64,000 nt of DNA from Roseovarius sp. (GCA_021775255.1 JAJFIA010000001.1:62001-126000); one strand, 5' to 3'. Positions 49,691-58,527 are shown, numbered from the stretch's first letter. A program made the numbers and translations. The notes: generated by a model from the letters alone, not told the origin.

Positions 49691-51247
49691 TTAGCGGCCT
49701 TTGAAAAATCCGCCCAGAATACCGCGCACAATGCGCCGCCCGGTGGTGCCTTTCAGCTCTTTCAGCACCACGCTTGTGATCGCCGCGCCAAAGCCGCCCG
49801 AGCCGGATTTGCGCGAGGTTGAGCGGCTGACCTTATTACCGGAATAGCGCCGGCCGGCGTTGAATTCACGTTCGGCGGTGGATTGCTCTTCGGCGCGTTC
49901 TTCGGCCTCGGCGGCCTCTTTGGCGGCCTGATCCGCCCGTGCCGCCAGAATTTCATAGGCTGATCTGCGATCCAGCAATTGCTCATATTTGCCCTGCACA
50001 GGCGAGGCGGCCATCACCTGTTTGCGCGTGGCCGCATCTATCGGGCCAAGTTTGGACGAGGGCGGGCGGATCAGCGTGCGCTCGACAATCCCCGGCACGC
50101 CTTTCTTTTGCAGCATCGAGGTCACGGCCTCGCCGACACCGACATCGCGAATCGCATCCACCGTTTCAAACCTCGGATTGGGCCGGTAGGTTTCCGCCGC
50201 CCGCTTGAGCGCCTTGCGGTCGCGCGCCGTGAAAGCCCGCAGGGCATGCTGAAACCGATTGCCCAACTGACCCAGAATATCTTCGGGCACGTCATCGGGG
50301 TTTTGGGTGATGAAATAGATCCCGACGCCCTTAGAGCGGATCAGCCGCGCCACCTGCTCGACCTTGTCCACCAGGGCCTTGGGTGCGTCGTCAAACAGCA
50401 GATGCGCCTCGTCAAAGAAAAACACCAGTTTGGGCTTGTCCGGGTCGCCGACCTCGGGCAGGTTTTCAAACAATTCGCTCAGCAGCCACAACAGGAAGGT
50501 GGCATAAAGCCGGGGGGAATTCATCAGCTTGTCAGAGGCCAGGATATTGATCTGGCCGCGTCCACCCGCGCCCACATGCATCAGATCAGCAAGCTCCAGC
50601 GCCGGTTCGCCGAATAATTTGCTGCCGCCCTGATTCTCCAAAACCATCAACTGCCGCTGAATCGCGCCCACAGATCGTGGCGAAACATTGCCGTAACGCA
50701 GCGCCAGATTATCGGCATTTTCGCCAATCCAGACCAGAAGCGCCTGCAAATCCTTGAGATCCAGAAGCGCCATGCCCTCTTCATCCGCCACCCGGAAGGC
50801 GATGTTCATCACCCCCTCCTGCGCATCCGTCAGCGCCATTAGCCGCGACAGCAGAAGCGGCCCCATATCGGCCAGCGTGGTGCGCACCGGATGGCCCTGC
50901 TGGCCAAATAAATCCCAGAATGTGACGGGAAAACTTTCATAGGAATAGTCATCAATACCAATGGTTTGCGCCCGACTGGTAAAGGCATCATGCAGTTTGA
51001 AATCAGCGCTTCCCGCCGCCGCCAGACCGGAAAGATCGCCCTTCACATCCGAGAGGAACACCGGCACGCCAGCCTTGGAAAACCCCTCCGCAAGGATTTG
51101 CAAGGTTACGGTTTTACCCGTGCCCGTGGCCCCGGCAATCAGCCCGTGACGGTTGGCATATTTCAATGCCATGCCTTGCGCTTCGGCATATTCCGCCCCG
51201 CCGCCACCAATAAATATCTGATTTTCCAAAGCCCGGCCCTCCGCCAC
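49691..51247 (-). CDS. HerA-like ATPase (DUF853/YjgR family)
   Basis: A 518-residue ATPase of the HerA/FtsK superfamily in its YjgR branch. Walker A is HGLIAGATGTGKTVTLQ at about 34-50, Walker B is KPKLVFFFDEAHLLFDDAP, followed by RLIRSKGVGIYFITQNPDDVPEDILGQLGNR. The C-terminus contains an Ala/Glu-rich coiled segment (about 432-455) and a Gly/Lys/Arg-rich tail. The usual HerA partner NurA is absent. The start is GTG 51247 without a strong ribosome site. Its role (DNA or protein translocation) is not established for this branch. Confidence 0.88.
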   Translation of the reverse strand: MAEGRALENQIFIGGGGAEYAEAQGMALKYANRHGLIAGATGTGKTVTLQILAEGFSKAGVPVFLSDVKGDLSGLAAAGSADFKLHDAFTSRAQTIGIDDYSYESFPVTFWDLFGQQGHPVRTTLADMGPLLLSRLMALTDAQEGVMNIAFRVADEEGMALLDLKDLQALLVWIGENADNLALRYGNVSPRSVGAIQRQLMVLENQGGSKLFGEPALELADLMHVGAGGRGQINILASDKLMNSPRLYATFLLWLLSELFENLPEVGDPDKPKLVFFFDEAHLLFDDAPKALVDKVEQVARLIRSKGVGIYFITQNPDDVPEDILGQLGNRFQHALRAFTARDRKALKRAAETYRPNPRFETVDAIRDVGVGEAVTSMLQKKGVPGIVERTLIRPPSSKLGPIDAATRKQVMAASPVQGKYEQLLDRRSAYEILAARADQAAKEAAEAEERAEEQSTAEREFNAGRRYSGNKVSRSTSRKSGSGGFGAAITSVVLKELKGTTGRRIVRGILGGFFKGR

Positions 51248-51334
51248 AATTAAATCACGGTCTGAACATACAAAGTTAAGATTTATCCGCCAGTATAAAC
51301 ATATTCTGGTGCTGAGTGTCCTCTCGCATCGGGA

Positions 51335-51384
51335 TTGACTTCCTCCCTGTCAGACTGGCCGCGCCTTCGGGTGCGGCCTTTTTT
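51335..51384 (+). ncRNA. Candidate small RNA 1 with intrinsic terminator
   Basis: A plus-strand terminator with a UUCG tetraloop, GGCCGCGCC-TTCG-GGTGCGGCC (51357-51378), is followed by TTTTTT (51379-51384). No plus-strand gene ends here: the nearest upstream gene reads leftward. A transcript ending here would carry CTTCCTCCCTG just before the terminator, an anti-Shine-Dalgarno-like stretch. The 5' end is unknown, as no good promoter is visible. Bases 51343-51361 are complementary to 51462-51480 in the next candidate. Confidence 0.5.
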
Positions 51385-51415
51385 ATTCACACTGGCTCAC
51401 ATTGCATTTTTACTG

Positions 51416-51444
51416 TTGACCCAAGGGGATAACTGCCCTAGCGT
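51416..51444 (+). promoter_or_regulatory. Predicted promoter of small RNA candidate 2
   Basis: TTGACC (51416-51421) and TAGCGT (51439-51444) are separated by 17 bp. A start about 7 nt later gives a transcript of roughly 60 nt up to the terminator at 51491-51511. Confidence 0.5.
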
Positions 51445-51450
51445 CCGAGA

Positions 51451-51511
51451 AATAATCAAGTCGGCCAGTCCGGCAGGGAGAGACCTGAGAAGAGGCCGAA
51501 TGGCCTCTTTT
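51451..51511 (+). ncRNA. Candidate small RNA 2 with intrinsic terminator
   Basis: About 61 nt from the predicted start to the terminator AGAGGCC-GAAT-GGCCTCT followed by TTT (51491-51511). The 5' half contains CGGCCAGTCCGGCAGGGAG (51462-51480), which pairs with 51343-51361 of candidate 1 in 17 Watson-Crick pairs and one G-U out of 19. No convincing reading frame or ribosome site is present. The rest of the intergenic region up to 51670 holds the ialB promoter region and nothing else I can identify. Confidence 0.5.
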
Positions 51512-51670
51512 CTGCTTTTTGGCTCTCTGGTTTAGCTGCTCTCAACTCAACTTCATGATGAAACGGGGGATTCCCGCCGGGCGCGACACCCTATCGCATT
51601 CTTTTTACCTGACATGCTGCCCACATCATGCTAGAGCGCCCAAAGATCAATCAAACCGGATGGGGAACAC

Positions 51671-52321
51671 ATGCCCAGATTAACCACCACTCTTTCGCTG
51701 ATTGCCGCCATGGCCCTCAGCACTGCCGTTTTTGCGCAGGAAACCACAACCACGGATACCGCCACTGACGCGACAACGGACACCGCGACAGAAGAAAATC
51801 CCGCAACAACGCAAACCGATGAGGCAACCACAACGGAGTCAGGCCTTGATATGGGTGACAATGTTGTTGCCGACGCACCGTATATCAAGGAAACCTATGG
51901 CGACTGGCAGTTGAAATGCTTTAAGAATGGCACCGAAGACGGGCCTTGCCAGATGTACCAGCTTTTGCACGAATCCGCTGGCAATCCGGTGGCCGAGATC
52001 AGCATTTTCCGCCTGCCCGAAGGCGGTCAGGCCGTTGCCGGGGCGACCGTGGTTGTCCCACTTGGCACGTTGCTGACCAAAGAGCTGAAAATTTCGGTTG
52101 ATGGTGGCCGGGCAAAATCATTTTCCTATGCGTTTTGCAATCAAACCGGTTGTTTTGCGCGGATTGGCCTTACCGCTGATGATGTTGCATCCTTCAAACA
52201 GGGCGTTAACGCCAATCTGGTGATTGTTCCGGCGCAGGCCCCGGATCAAAGCATCACCATCGACGCATCGCTGAGCGGTTTCACAGCGGCTTTTGAAAAT
52301 GTGACAACCCTCAATCAGTAA
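51671..52321 (+). CDS. Invasion-associated locus B (IalB) family protein
   Basis: A 216-residue periplasmic protein. It has a signal peptide (1-22, cleavage near VFAQE), then a Thr/Asp/Glu-rich low-complexity linker (about 24-55), then the IalB domain: YIKETYGDWQLKCFKNGTEDGPCQMYQLL, VVPLGTLLTKELKISVDGG and SYAFCNQTGCFARIGL, with two cysteine pairs likely forming disulfides. The name comes from Bartonella, but the family is common in free-living alphaproteobacteria, so no virulence role follows. A hairpin terminator (52342-52370) follows the gene. Confidence 0.88.
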   Translation: MPRLTTTLSLIAAMALSTAVFAQETTTTDTATDATTDTATEENPATTQTDEATTTESGLDMGDNVVADAPYIKETYGDWQLKCFKNGTEDGPCQMYQLLHESAGNPVAEISIFRLPEGGQAVAGATVVVPLGTLLTKELKISVDGGRAKSFSYAFCNQTGCFARIGLTADDVASFKQGVNANLVIVPAQAPDQSITIDASLSGFTAAFENVTTLNQ

Positions 52322-52341
52322 TTCAGCCTGACCAAACCAAT

Positions 52342-52370
52342 GGCGCAGCTCATCAAAGCTGCGCCTTATT
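52342..52370. terminator. Bidirectional hairpin terminator (ialB / KAS gene)
   Basis: GGCGCAGCT-CATCAA-AGCTGCGCC is a perfect 9-bp stem followed by TTATT on the plus strand, between two convergent genes. Confidence 0.7.
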
Positions 52371-52387
52371 CATTTCAGCAGGCAGCT

Positions 52388-53599
52388 TCAGGCAATCTTT
52401 CGCAGGGCCAGAACGGCATTCAGCCCGCCAAAGGCAAAGGCATTTGACAGCGCCACATCGACGCGCGCCTCACGCGCCTCATTGGGCACCACATCCAGCG
52501 CGCATTCCGGGTCCGGCTCCTGATAGCCAATGGTGGGCGCGATAATGCCATCACGAAGCGCCATGATACAGGCCAGCAATTCCACCGCCCCGGTGCCGCC
52601 AATAAGGTGGCCGTGCATGGATTTGGTTGAACTGATCATCAGCCGGTCGGCATGCTGGCCAAACACATCTGCCACGGCCGCGCATTCGGTTTTGTCATTC
52701 GCCGCCGTGCCGGTGCCATGGGCATTGATATAGCCCACCTCATCGAGATTGATCCTTGCATCATGAAGCGCGCCGGCTATCGCCCGGGCGGCCCCCTGTT
52801 TTGAGGGTGTCACAATATCCGAGGCATCCGATGACATGGCGTATCCCGCGACCTCGGCCAGAATTTCCGCACCGCGCTTGCGGGCATGGTCATAATCCTC
52901 AAACACGAATATGCCCGCGCCCTCGCCCTGTACCATACCGTTGCGATTGGCCGAAAACGGGCGGCAGCCGTCTTTTGACATGACGCGCAAGCCCTCCCAT
53001 GCCTTGACCCCGCCAAAACACAGCATCGATTCCGAGCCGCCCGTGACCATCACCGGTGTTATCCCGCCATGCACCATCTGAAACGCCTGCGCCATCGCGT
53101 GATTGGACGAGGCACAGGCGGTTGAAACCGTATAGCTAGGCCCCTTGAGGTTATACTCCATCGACACATGGCTGGCGGCGGCATTGTTCATCAGCTTGGG
53201 CACCACAAACGGATGCACCCGGTTTTTGCCATCCTCATAAACCGTGCGGTAATTTTCATCGAGCGTTGTCATGCCACCCCCGGAATTGCCCAGAATCACC
53301 CCGGCCTTTGTTGCCAGATCACCGGTAAATTCCAGCCCTGATTGCGCAATCGCCTCGCGCGCGGCAATCAGGGTAAATTGTGTAAAACGGTCATAAAGTG
53401 CAAGCTGCTGCCGGTTGAAGGCCGCGGCCGGGTCATATTCCCTGACTTGCCCGCCAATCCGGATCGACAGGCGCTCGACATCCCGAAATTCCAGATCAGT
53501 AATGCCACTGCGGCCCTCACGCATGGCCTCTAATGTTGTTGCTACACTGGTACCAAGCGCATTGATCGTGCCCGCGCCGGTGATGACAACCCGTTTCAA
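52388..53599 (-). CDS. Beta-ketoacyl-ACP synthase (KAS II/FabF-like)
   Basis: Condensing enzyme of fatty-acid or related acyl-chain synthesis. The 403-residue thiolase-fold protein has the catalytic Cys162 in VSTACASSNHAM and histidines 294 (INAHGTGT) and 331 (SMHGHLIGG), the C-H-H triad. The start is TTG at 53597-53599, overlapping the stop of the acyl carrier protein gene by TTGA. Because it is coupled to a dedicated ACP and an LpxD-like acyltransferase rather than to the main fab genes, it probably makes a special acyl chain for the envelope; this is inferred from context. Confidence 0.9.
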   Translation of the reverse strand: MKRVVITGAGTINALGTSVATTLEAMREGRSGITDLEFRDVERLSIRIGGQVREYDPAAAFNRQQLALYDRFTQFTLIAAREAIAQSGLEFTGDLATKAGVILGNSGGGMTTLDENYRTVYEDGKNRVHPFVVPKLMNNAAASHVSMEYNLKGPSYTVSTACASSNHAMAQAFQMVHGGITPVMVTGGSESMLCFGGVKAWEGLRVMSKDGCRPFSANRNGMVQGEGAGIFVFEDYDHARKRGAEILAEVAGYAMSSDASDIVTPSKQGAARAIAGALHDARINLDEVGYINAHGTGTAANDKTECAAVADVFGQHADRLMISSTKSMHGHLIGGTGAVELLACIMALRDGIIAPTIGYQEPDPECALDVVPNEAREARVDVALSNAFAFGGLNAVLALRKIA

Positions 53600-53853
53600 T
53601 TCAGCGCTTTCACCAGCTTTTCAATGCCGGAAATGATGCTGGAAACCGATGAGATGTCAAAATCCGTGTTTTTGGGTTCATTGGCATTGAAGGGGATTGA
53701 AATATCAAACTCCTCCTCAATCGCGAAAATGCTTTCCACCAGCCCAAGGCTGTCTATGCCCAATTCTTCCAATGTATTACCAGAGGTCACATCAGACGGA
53801 TCAAGCACCGCCTGTTCGGCGATGATCCGGATAACGCGGGTTTCGATGTCCAT
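53596..53853 (-). CDS. Acyl carrier protein (specialised)
   Basis: An 85-residue ACP with the phosphopantetheine serine S35 in ELGIDSLGLVESIF. Outside that motif it departs from the house-keeping AcpP, having an Asn/Asp/Ser-rich stretch (NANEPKNTDFDISSVSS) in place of helix III, similar in outline to specialised ACPs such as AcpXL. It is coupled to the KAS gene and lies 35 nt after the LpxD-like gene, so it may carry the chain used by that enzyme. Confidence 0.9.
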   Translation of the reverse strand: MDIETRVIRIIAEQAVLDPSDVTSGNTLEELGIDSLGLVESIFAIEEEFDISIPFNANEPKNTDFDISSVSSIISGIEKLVKALN

Positions 53854-53888
53854 GAATTACACCCTCATATCTTGTCTGTGCGGCTGAT

Positions 53889-54980
53889 CTACTCGTTTGG
53901 CGGACGATTTGAAACAGCTTTCTTCAGGTTTTGCACATCCGAAGTCAGGCGTTTGAGGCGTCGCAGATTTTTATAAATGCTCAACTGAATGTTCATTCTG
54001 GTGGCCGGGTATCCCAGCATCACCTGACCCTTGGGGATATTTGACAGCACAATCGTGCCGCCACCGGTGACCACATTATCCCCGATACTCAGGTGATCAC
54101 CCACCCCTGTCTTGCCGGCCAACACAACATTTTTGCCAATTCTGGTGGAACCGGCGATGCCAACGCAACCGCATAGCAGGCTGTTTTCACCAATCTCGCA
54201 ATTATGGCCAACCATCACCAGATTATCAATTTTCGTGCCGTTGCCGATGCGGGTATCGCGGATGGTGCCCCGGTCAATCGTGCTGTTTGCACCAAGCTCG
54301 ACATCATCGCCGATCGCCACAGCGCCAAGGCTGTGAATGCGGGTCCAGCTTGGGGCATTTGTCTTGTCCCGCTCGTCCAGGGTTTGGCGCATCTCTTCCA
54401 TCAATGATGTATCCTGCGTCACATAAGAAAAGCCATCCCCCCCGACAATCGCCCCCGGCTGCGCCCTGAACCGCGCACCGATCCTGACCCGAGCGCCGAT
54501 CCTGACCCCTTCCCGCATATATCCATCGGGGCCAATCACAGCATCTGCGCCAATAAAGCATTGCGGCCCGATCACCGTTCCCGCACCGATCCTAGCACCT
54601 TTGCAGATTACCGCCAAAGGCCCGACAGATACCCCTGCGCCCAGATCAGCGCTTGCATCTATCACCGCAGTATCGTGAATGCCCGTGCCCCAGCCCTGCC
54701 CCGGATCCATCATCCGGGTAAGGCCCGCAAGCGCAGGCCGCGGCCGGGGGACAAGGAGGGCCGCCTCAAGCCCGAAATCCCGCCAGTTGGCCCCTTGCCA
54801 AAGCATTGCACAGCGGGCCGCGCCCCGGCTCAGCATTTCAGCATAATCAGGCGTCATTGCCAGCGCCAGATCATCCGGGCCCGCATCTGCGGGCTCGGCG
54901 GCGCCGGTCACTTTCAAATCGGCGGCGCCAACGATCTCCGCCCCAAGCGCCAGCGCTATTTCATGAAGAGTAATGGCCAT
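53889..54980 (-). CDS. LpxD-like UDP-3-O-acylglucosamine N-acyltransferase
   Basis: A 363-residue acyltransferase with an N-terminal uridine-binding-like domain (about 1-95) and a left-handed beta helix of hexapeptide repeats (about 98-320). The LpxD hallmark is present: DVELGANSTIDRGTIRDTRI followed by MVGHNCEIGENSLLCG with the catalytic histidine. The protein ends in a helix with basic residues. LpxD adds the N-linked hydroxyacyl chain in lipid A synthesis. It is not in the usual bamA-lpxD-fabZ-lpxA cluster, so it may be a second, specialised copy. The start at 54980 follows GGGGGGTATCC; the frame to 55040 overlaps the upstream gene. Confidence 0.88.
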   Translation of the reverse strand: MAITLHEIALALGAEIVGAADLKVTGAAEPADAGPDDLALAMTPDYAEMLSRGAARCAMLWQGANWRDFGLEAALLVPRPRPALAGLTRMMDPGQGWGTGIHDTAVIDASADLGAGVSVGPLAVICKGARIGAGTVIGPQCFIGADAVIGPDGYMREGVRIGARVRIGARFRAQPGAIVGGDGFSYVTQDTSLMEEMRQTLDERDKTNAPSWTRIHSLGAVAIGDDVELGANSTIDRGTIRDTRIGNGTKIDNLVMVGHNCEIGENSLLCGCVGIAGSTRIGKNVVLAGKTGVGDHLSIGDNVVTGGGTIVLSNIPKGQVMLGYPATRMNIQLSIYKNLRRLKRLTSDVQNLKKAVSNRPPNE

Positions 54981-55011
54981 GGATACCCCCCGGTCTGGGG
55001 CGTGTTTATCC

Positions 55012-56616
55012 TTATGCAGCAGGTTGCGAAACCCCCGCATTTACCAGAGCCTTCCAGATCAATCCATCGCGGCCATAAACATCACGACGGTACTGCATAT
55101 GACCTTTGGCGCGGGTAAAGGCGGTGCGGTAGATGATATGCACCGGCACATGTTGTTCCAGTTCGATTATCGTTTCACGACCGGTATCAAGATGCGCCTT
55201 GAAAACCTGTTGCGGATTCTTTTCCTGTTTCGACAGCAGTTCATAAGCAAACTCAAACGGCTGTTGCAGGCGGATGCAGCCATGGCTGAAATCGCGTTTT
55301 TCGCGGGCAAACAGGTTTTTCGCAGGGGTGTCATGCAGATAGATATTATGCTTGTTGGGGAACATGAACTTGACCAGACCCAACGCATTGCGCCGTGAAG
55401 GCGGCTGCTTGATATCAAACGGAAAATTGCTTGTGGAAAAGGCGTTGAAATCAACAACCGAGCGATCAATCACCTGCCCGCGCGCATTATAAATCCGCAT
55501 ATGCCCCGCCGCATTGGGGTTGCGTTTCAACATTGGCAGGTATTCCTTCACCGCGATCGAGCGCGGCACGTTCCAGGTGGGGTTGACCACCATGAATTCC
55601 ATCATATCGGAAAATTCCGGGCTGCGCCGGTCATAAGCGTTTTTACCCACCACCGCGCGGGTTTCAAATGTCACGTTGTCATTGTCGATGATGCGGGCGC
55701 TGAAATCGGTGAGATTCACCAGAACATGGCGCTTGCCGCGCTCCTGATTCATCCACCGCTCCCGCTCCATCGCAACAATCACCGTTTGCAGCCGGTATTG
55801 CATGGGTTTGTTGATTTCAGCCATGGTGCCCGGTCCAACCGTACCATCAGGCGTCAGGCCGTGATCCTGCTGAAACATCTGCACCGCTTTTTGCACTTTG
55901 CCGTCATATGTCGTGACCGAGTTGCGCCCCATATATTCCATTGAAATCAGGCGGTTACGCAGCGCAATTACAGCATCCCCCGTGGCCCCGGGTTTAAGCG
56001 ATTTACCCGGCACCAATGGCCCCCATCCGCCTTTTGCGATCAACCGCTCCAACCGCTGCTTTTCTTTCAGCAGGCGGGCATATTCATTGGTGTTGGGCGG
56101 CAAGGCGCGAAAGAAACTCTTGGGATTGTCTTTGCTGATCGCGGTGAGATAGCTCACACGGCTGCGATACGGCACCTGACGCTGAATGCCGCTGTCAATA
56201 TCTGAGGGGATCAGCACGCCGGTCTGCATGTCGCGCGACAGGAGCAGGAATACCCGGCTCATCTCAACCTCGACAAAGCCGCGTTGCCGCGGGGTTTTGG
56301 CGGCTTTCATCCGGGCCATCAGCCCATCGGCATCATAGCGGGCAACCGGCAGGCCATGCACATCCGCCGAGCCAATCGCACGGATCAGTTCCTGGCGGCG
56401 ACGGCGGTCATTGCTGCTGTTGCCAGTCCAGATGCCGGTATAGCCATTTGATTTATAAAAGGCAGCAATATCACGATCTTTTGCCGCGGCTTCGGCAATC
56501 GCCTGTTTGAAGGCGGTTACCTGTGCGTCGGCCGGTTTTGCATTCCAGAAGCTTCCAACAAGAAGCGTCAGGGACAAAAACAACATCCCCATGAAACGGC
56601 TATGAATCTTCTGCAT
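55012..56616 (-). CDS. L,D-transpeptidase (YcbB-like) with peptidoglycan-binding domain
   Basis: Envelope enzyme that forms 3-3 peptidoglycan cross-links or attaches proteins to the wall. The 534-residue protein has a signal peptide (about 1-31), an N-terminal scaffold domain, a peptidoglycan-binding domain (LKPGATGDAVIALRNRL, VTTYDGKVQKAVQMFQQDHGLTPDG) and the YkuD catalytic domain with HDTPAKNLFAREKRDFSHGCIRLQ, nucleophile Cys447. The start at 56616 follows GGGGGAG; the frame to 56751 adds a non-signal leader. It lies 31 nt upstream of the lpxD-like gene and is divergent from a DUF882 protein gene, forming an envelope-related locus. Confidence 0.92.
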   Translation of the reverse strand: MQKIHSRFMGMLFLSLTLLVGSFWNAKPADAQVTAFKQAIAEAAAKDRDIAAFYKSNGYTGIWTGNSSNDRRRRQELIRAIGSADVHGLPVARYDADGLMARMKAAKTPRQRGFVEVEMSRVFLLLSRDMQTGVLIPSDIDSGIQRQVPYRSRVSYLTAISKDNPKSFFRALPPNTNEYARLLKEKQRLERLIAKGGWGPLVPGKSLKPGATGDAVIALRNRLISMEYMGRNSVTTYDGKVQKAVQMFQQDHGLTPDGTVGPGTMAEINKPMQYRLQTVIVAMERERWMNQERGKRHVLVNLTDFSARIIDNDNVTFETRAVVGKNAYDRRSPEFSDMMEFMVVNPTWNVPRSIAVKEYLPMLKRNPNAAGHMRIYNARGQVIDRSVVDFNAFSTSNFPFDIKQPPSRRNALGLVKFMFPNKHNIYLHDTPAKNLFAREKRDFSHGCIRLQQPFEFAYELLSKQEKNPQQVFKAHLDTGRETIIELEQHVPVHIIYRTAFTRAKGHMQYRRDVYGRDGLIWKALVNAGVSQPAA

Positions 56617-56936
56617 CTTAAAATCTCCCCCAAAAATCACATACCAATACAGCTTACAGCCTATCAGCTTAATCTGTTGATAAAGTCTAATCAAAATCCA
56701 GTCAGTGGGCAAATTGCCGGTGTATCGCGGCAGATAAGCACCGTATTTCATATAAAATTAGAACTTTTGGTCAAGAATGCGCAAATTCCCGCCGAATTTC
56801 GCGGGAAAACGAATCAGGGTAAATCAGGGCTTGGTTCGTGAATCGAAACATGCCATAAAACTCTGGCATCTGGGGATGAGATAGCAAGCCTGCTTTATAG
56901 ACGGGCAAGCCGGAAGAACGGGACGGACACAGAAAC
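56617..56936. other. Divergent intergenic region of the envelope locus
   Basis: 320 bp between the L,D-transpeptidase and DUF882 genes, AT-richer than its surroundings. I see a spaced inverted repeat TTGAT-N8-ATCAA (56677-56694; the spacing does not fit FnrL), TTCCCGC/GCGGGAA (56789-56810), and TGCCA/TGGCA (56851-56868). They may be regulator sites for the two divergent promoters. No gene or RNA is evident. Confidence 0.35.
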
Positions 56937-57506
56937 ATGACAGATATTAGCTCGATGAGCCTGACGCGGCGCGCGATTATGAAGGCTTTTGCAGCCACAG
57001 CCATAACCGCCGCACCAACATTTTCACAAGCAGCAGGTTTCTTGCGCGGGGCGGGCGATATTCGCCGCATCCGCATGACCTCGCCGCGCACCGGTGAGCA
57101 TCTGGATACGATCTACTGGATCGAGGGTGATTATATCAATGATGCCCTGAAGGAAATATCGCTCTTCATGCGGGATTGGCGCACCGATGAAGTCAAACCG
57201 ATCAATTCCAACACGATTGATATCATGGCCGCAAGTCACAATCTTCTGGATGCGCACGAACCTTACCTGATGCTTTCAGGCTACCGCAGCGCAGCTACCA
57301 ACGCGATGCTGCGCCGCCGCTCGCGCCGGGTGGCCAAAAATTCACGCCACATCAAGGGGCAGGCGGCCGATCTGCGGCTGTCGTCGCGCTCGGTCAGTCA
57401 GATATTTAATGCCGCCAAAGCCTGTGGCGGCGGTGGTGTTGGCAAATACTCGCGCAGCAATTTCGTGCACATGGATTGCGGCCCGGTCAGAGACTGGGGC
57501 AGCTAA
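56937..57506 (+). CDS. DUF882/YcbK family protein (M15-like murein peptidase), Tat-exported
   Basis: A 189-residue protein with a twin-arginine signal (SLTRRAIMKAFAATA, about 8-22, cleavage near SQAAG). The mature domain is of the Peptidase_M15_2 type: SGYRSAATNAMLRRRSRRVAKNSRHIKGQAADLRL and SNFVHMDCGPVRDW, giving the zinc-site pattern H-x6-D and a later H. E. coli YcbK sits next to the L,D-transpeptidase YcbB, and here too the homologue faces a YcbB-like gene, pointing to joint work on peptidoglycan. The start has only a weak ribosome site. The gene is followed by a REP-like palindrome. Confidence 0.9.
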   Translation: MTDISSMSLTRRAIMKAFAATAITAAPTFSQAAGFLRGAGDIRRIRMTSPRTGEHLDTIYWIEGDYINDALKEISLFMRDWRTDEVKPINSNTIDIMAASHNLLDAHEPYLMLSGYRSAATNAMLRRRSRRVAKNSRHIKGQAADLRLSSRSVSQIFNAAKACGGGGVGKYSRSNFVHMDCGPVRDWGS

Positions 57507-57510
57507 GCGT

Positions 57511-57533
57511 GGGTGGGTTGCACCCACCTTACC
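57511..57533. repeat. Variant REP-like palindrome (DUF882 gene / lipA)
   Basis: GGTGGGT-TGC-ACCCACC followed by TTACC. The flank TTACC is the same as in the element at 13276-13301, but the core is changed. It lies between the convergent DUF882 and lipA genes. Confidence 0.6.
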
Positions 57534-57579
57534 GGCAACGGCAGATGTAGCTCAGGATTATCTGCACCTGAAACGCCCC

Positions 57580-58527
57580 CTACCCCAATTTTGCCAGCCG
57601 GGCGGCGCGCAGCCGTTCAAAATCGTCGCCCGCGTGATAGGACGATCTTGTCAGCGGCGTGGCCGACACCATCAAAAACCCTTTGCCATAGGCGGCCTTT
57701 TCATAGGCAGCAAATTCATCGGGGGGCACAAACCTGTCCACCGCATGATGTTTGGGGGTGGGTTGCAGATATTGCCCGATGGTCAGAAAATCTATGTCCA
57801 CCGCGCGCATGTCATCCATCACCTGATGCACAGCCTGGCGATCTTCGCCCAGCCCCACCATCAGGCCGGATTTGGTAAACATCGAGGGATCCAGCTCTTT
57901 CACCCGCTGCAACAGGCGCAAGGAATGGAAATACCGCGCGCCGGCACGCACCTGCGGGTAAAGCCCCGGCACCGTTTCGAGATTGTGATTGAACACATCC
58001 GGGCGGGCCTCGACCACCTGCTCCAGCACCCGCGCGTCACAATTCAGGAAATCCGGCGTCAGAATTTCAATCGTGGTTTCCGGGCTGCGGTGCCTTATGG
58101 CGCGGATCGTCTGGGCAAAATGCGCCGCCCCGCCATCTTCCACATCATCGCGGTCAACGGATGTGATCACCACATGATTGAGCCCCAGCCTGGCCACCGC
58201 ATCGGCCACCCGCCCCGGCTCAAACGCATCCAGCGCTTCGGGCGGCTTGCCGGTGGCAATGTTGCAAAAACTGCAGGCGCGGGTACAGACCTCGCCCATG
58301 ATCATCATCGTGGCATGGCCCTGAGACCAGCATTCGCCCACATTGGGGCAGCCCGCCTCTTCGCAGACCGTCACCAGCTTATGCTCGCGCATGATATCAC
58401 GGGTTTCCTTGTATCTGGCACTGCCCGGGGCCTTGACCCTGATCCAGGCGGGCTTTCTCGGCTGGGCATTATCCGGGCGGTGCGCTTTTTCAGGATGGCG
58501 CTGCGATGGGATTTTGAGGTCGCGCAT
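57580..58527 (-). CDS. lipA: Lipoyl synthase
   Basis: Radical-SAM enzyme that inserts two sulfurs into protein-bound octanoyl groups to make lipoyl cofactor. The 315-residue protein has the auxiliary cluster motif [12 protein letters not shown] (C55, C60, C66) and the radical-SAM motif CTRACSFC (C81, C85, C88). The C-terminal RSSYHAGD block with its conserved serine is present. No lipB lies next to it. The 154-nt gap upstream, to the oxyR stop, contains hairpins discussed separately. Confidence 0.97.
   Translation of the reverse strand: MRDLKIPSQRHPEKAHRPDNAQPRKPAWIRVKAPGSARYKETRDIMREHKLVTVCEEAGCPNVGECWSQGHATMMIMGEVCTRACSFCNIATGKPPEALDAFEPGRVADAVARLGLNHVVITSVDRDDVEDGGAAHFAQTIRAIRHRSPETTIEILTPDFLNCDARVLEQVVEARPDVFNHNLETVPGLYPQVRAGARYFHSLRLLQRVKELDPSMFTKSGLMVGLGEDRQAVHQVMDDMRAVDIDFLTIGQYLQPTPKHHAVDRFVPPDEFAAYEKAAYGKGFLMVSATPLTRSSYHAGDDFERLRAARLAKLG

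Noticed and set aside
51301-51384. SRP (4.5S) RNA or another house-keeping RNA
   Set aside because: The conserved SRP apical loop and GGAA features are missing, and the tmRNA, 6S and RNase P signatures are not seen either.
51335-51535. Reading frame of 66 codons on the plus strand in the HerA-ialB gap
   Set aside because: It runs through two intrinsic terminators and an internal promoter and has no ribosome site.
56677-56694. FnrL (anaerobic) box before the L,D-transpeptidase gene
   Set aside because: TTGAT and ATCAA are 8 bp apart rather than the 4 bp required.
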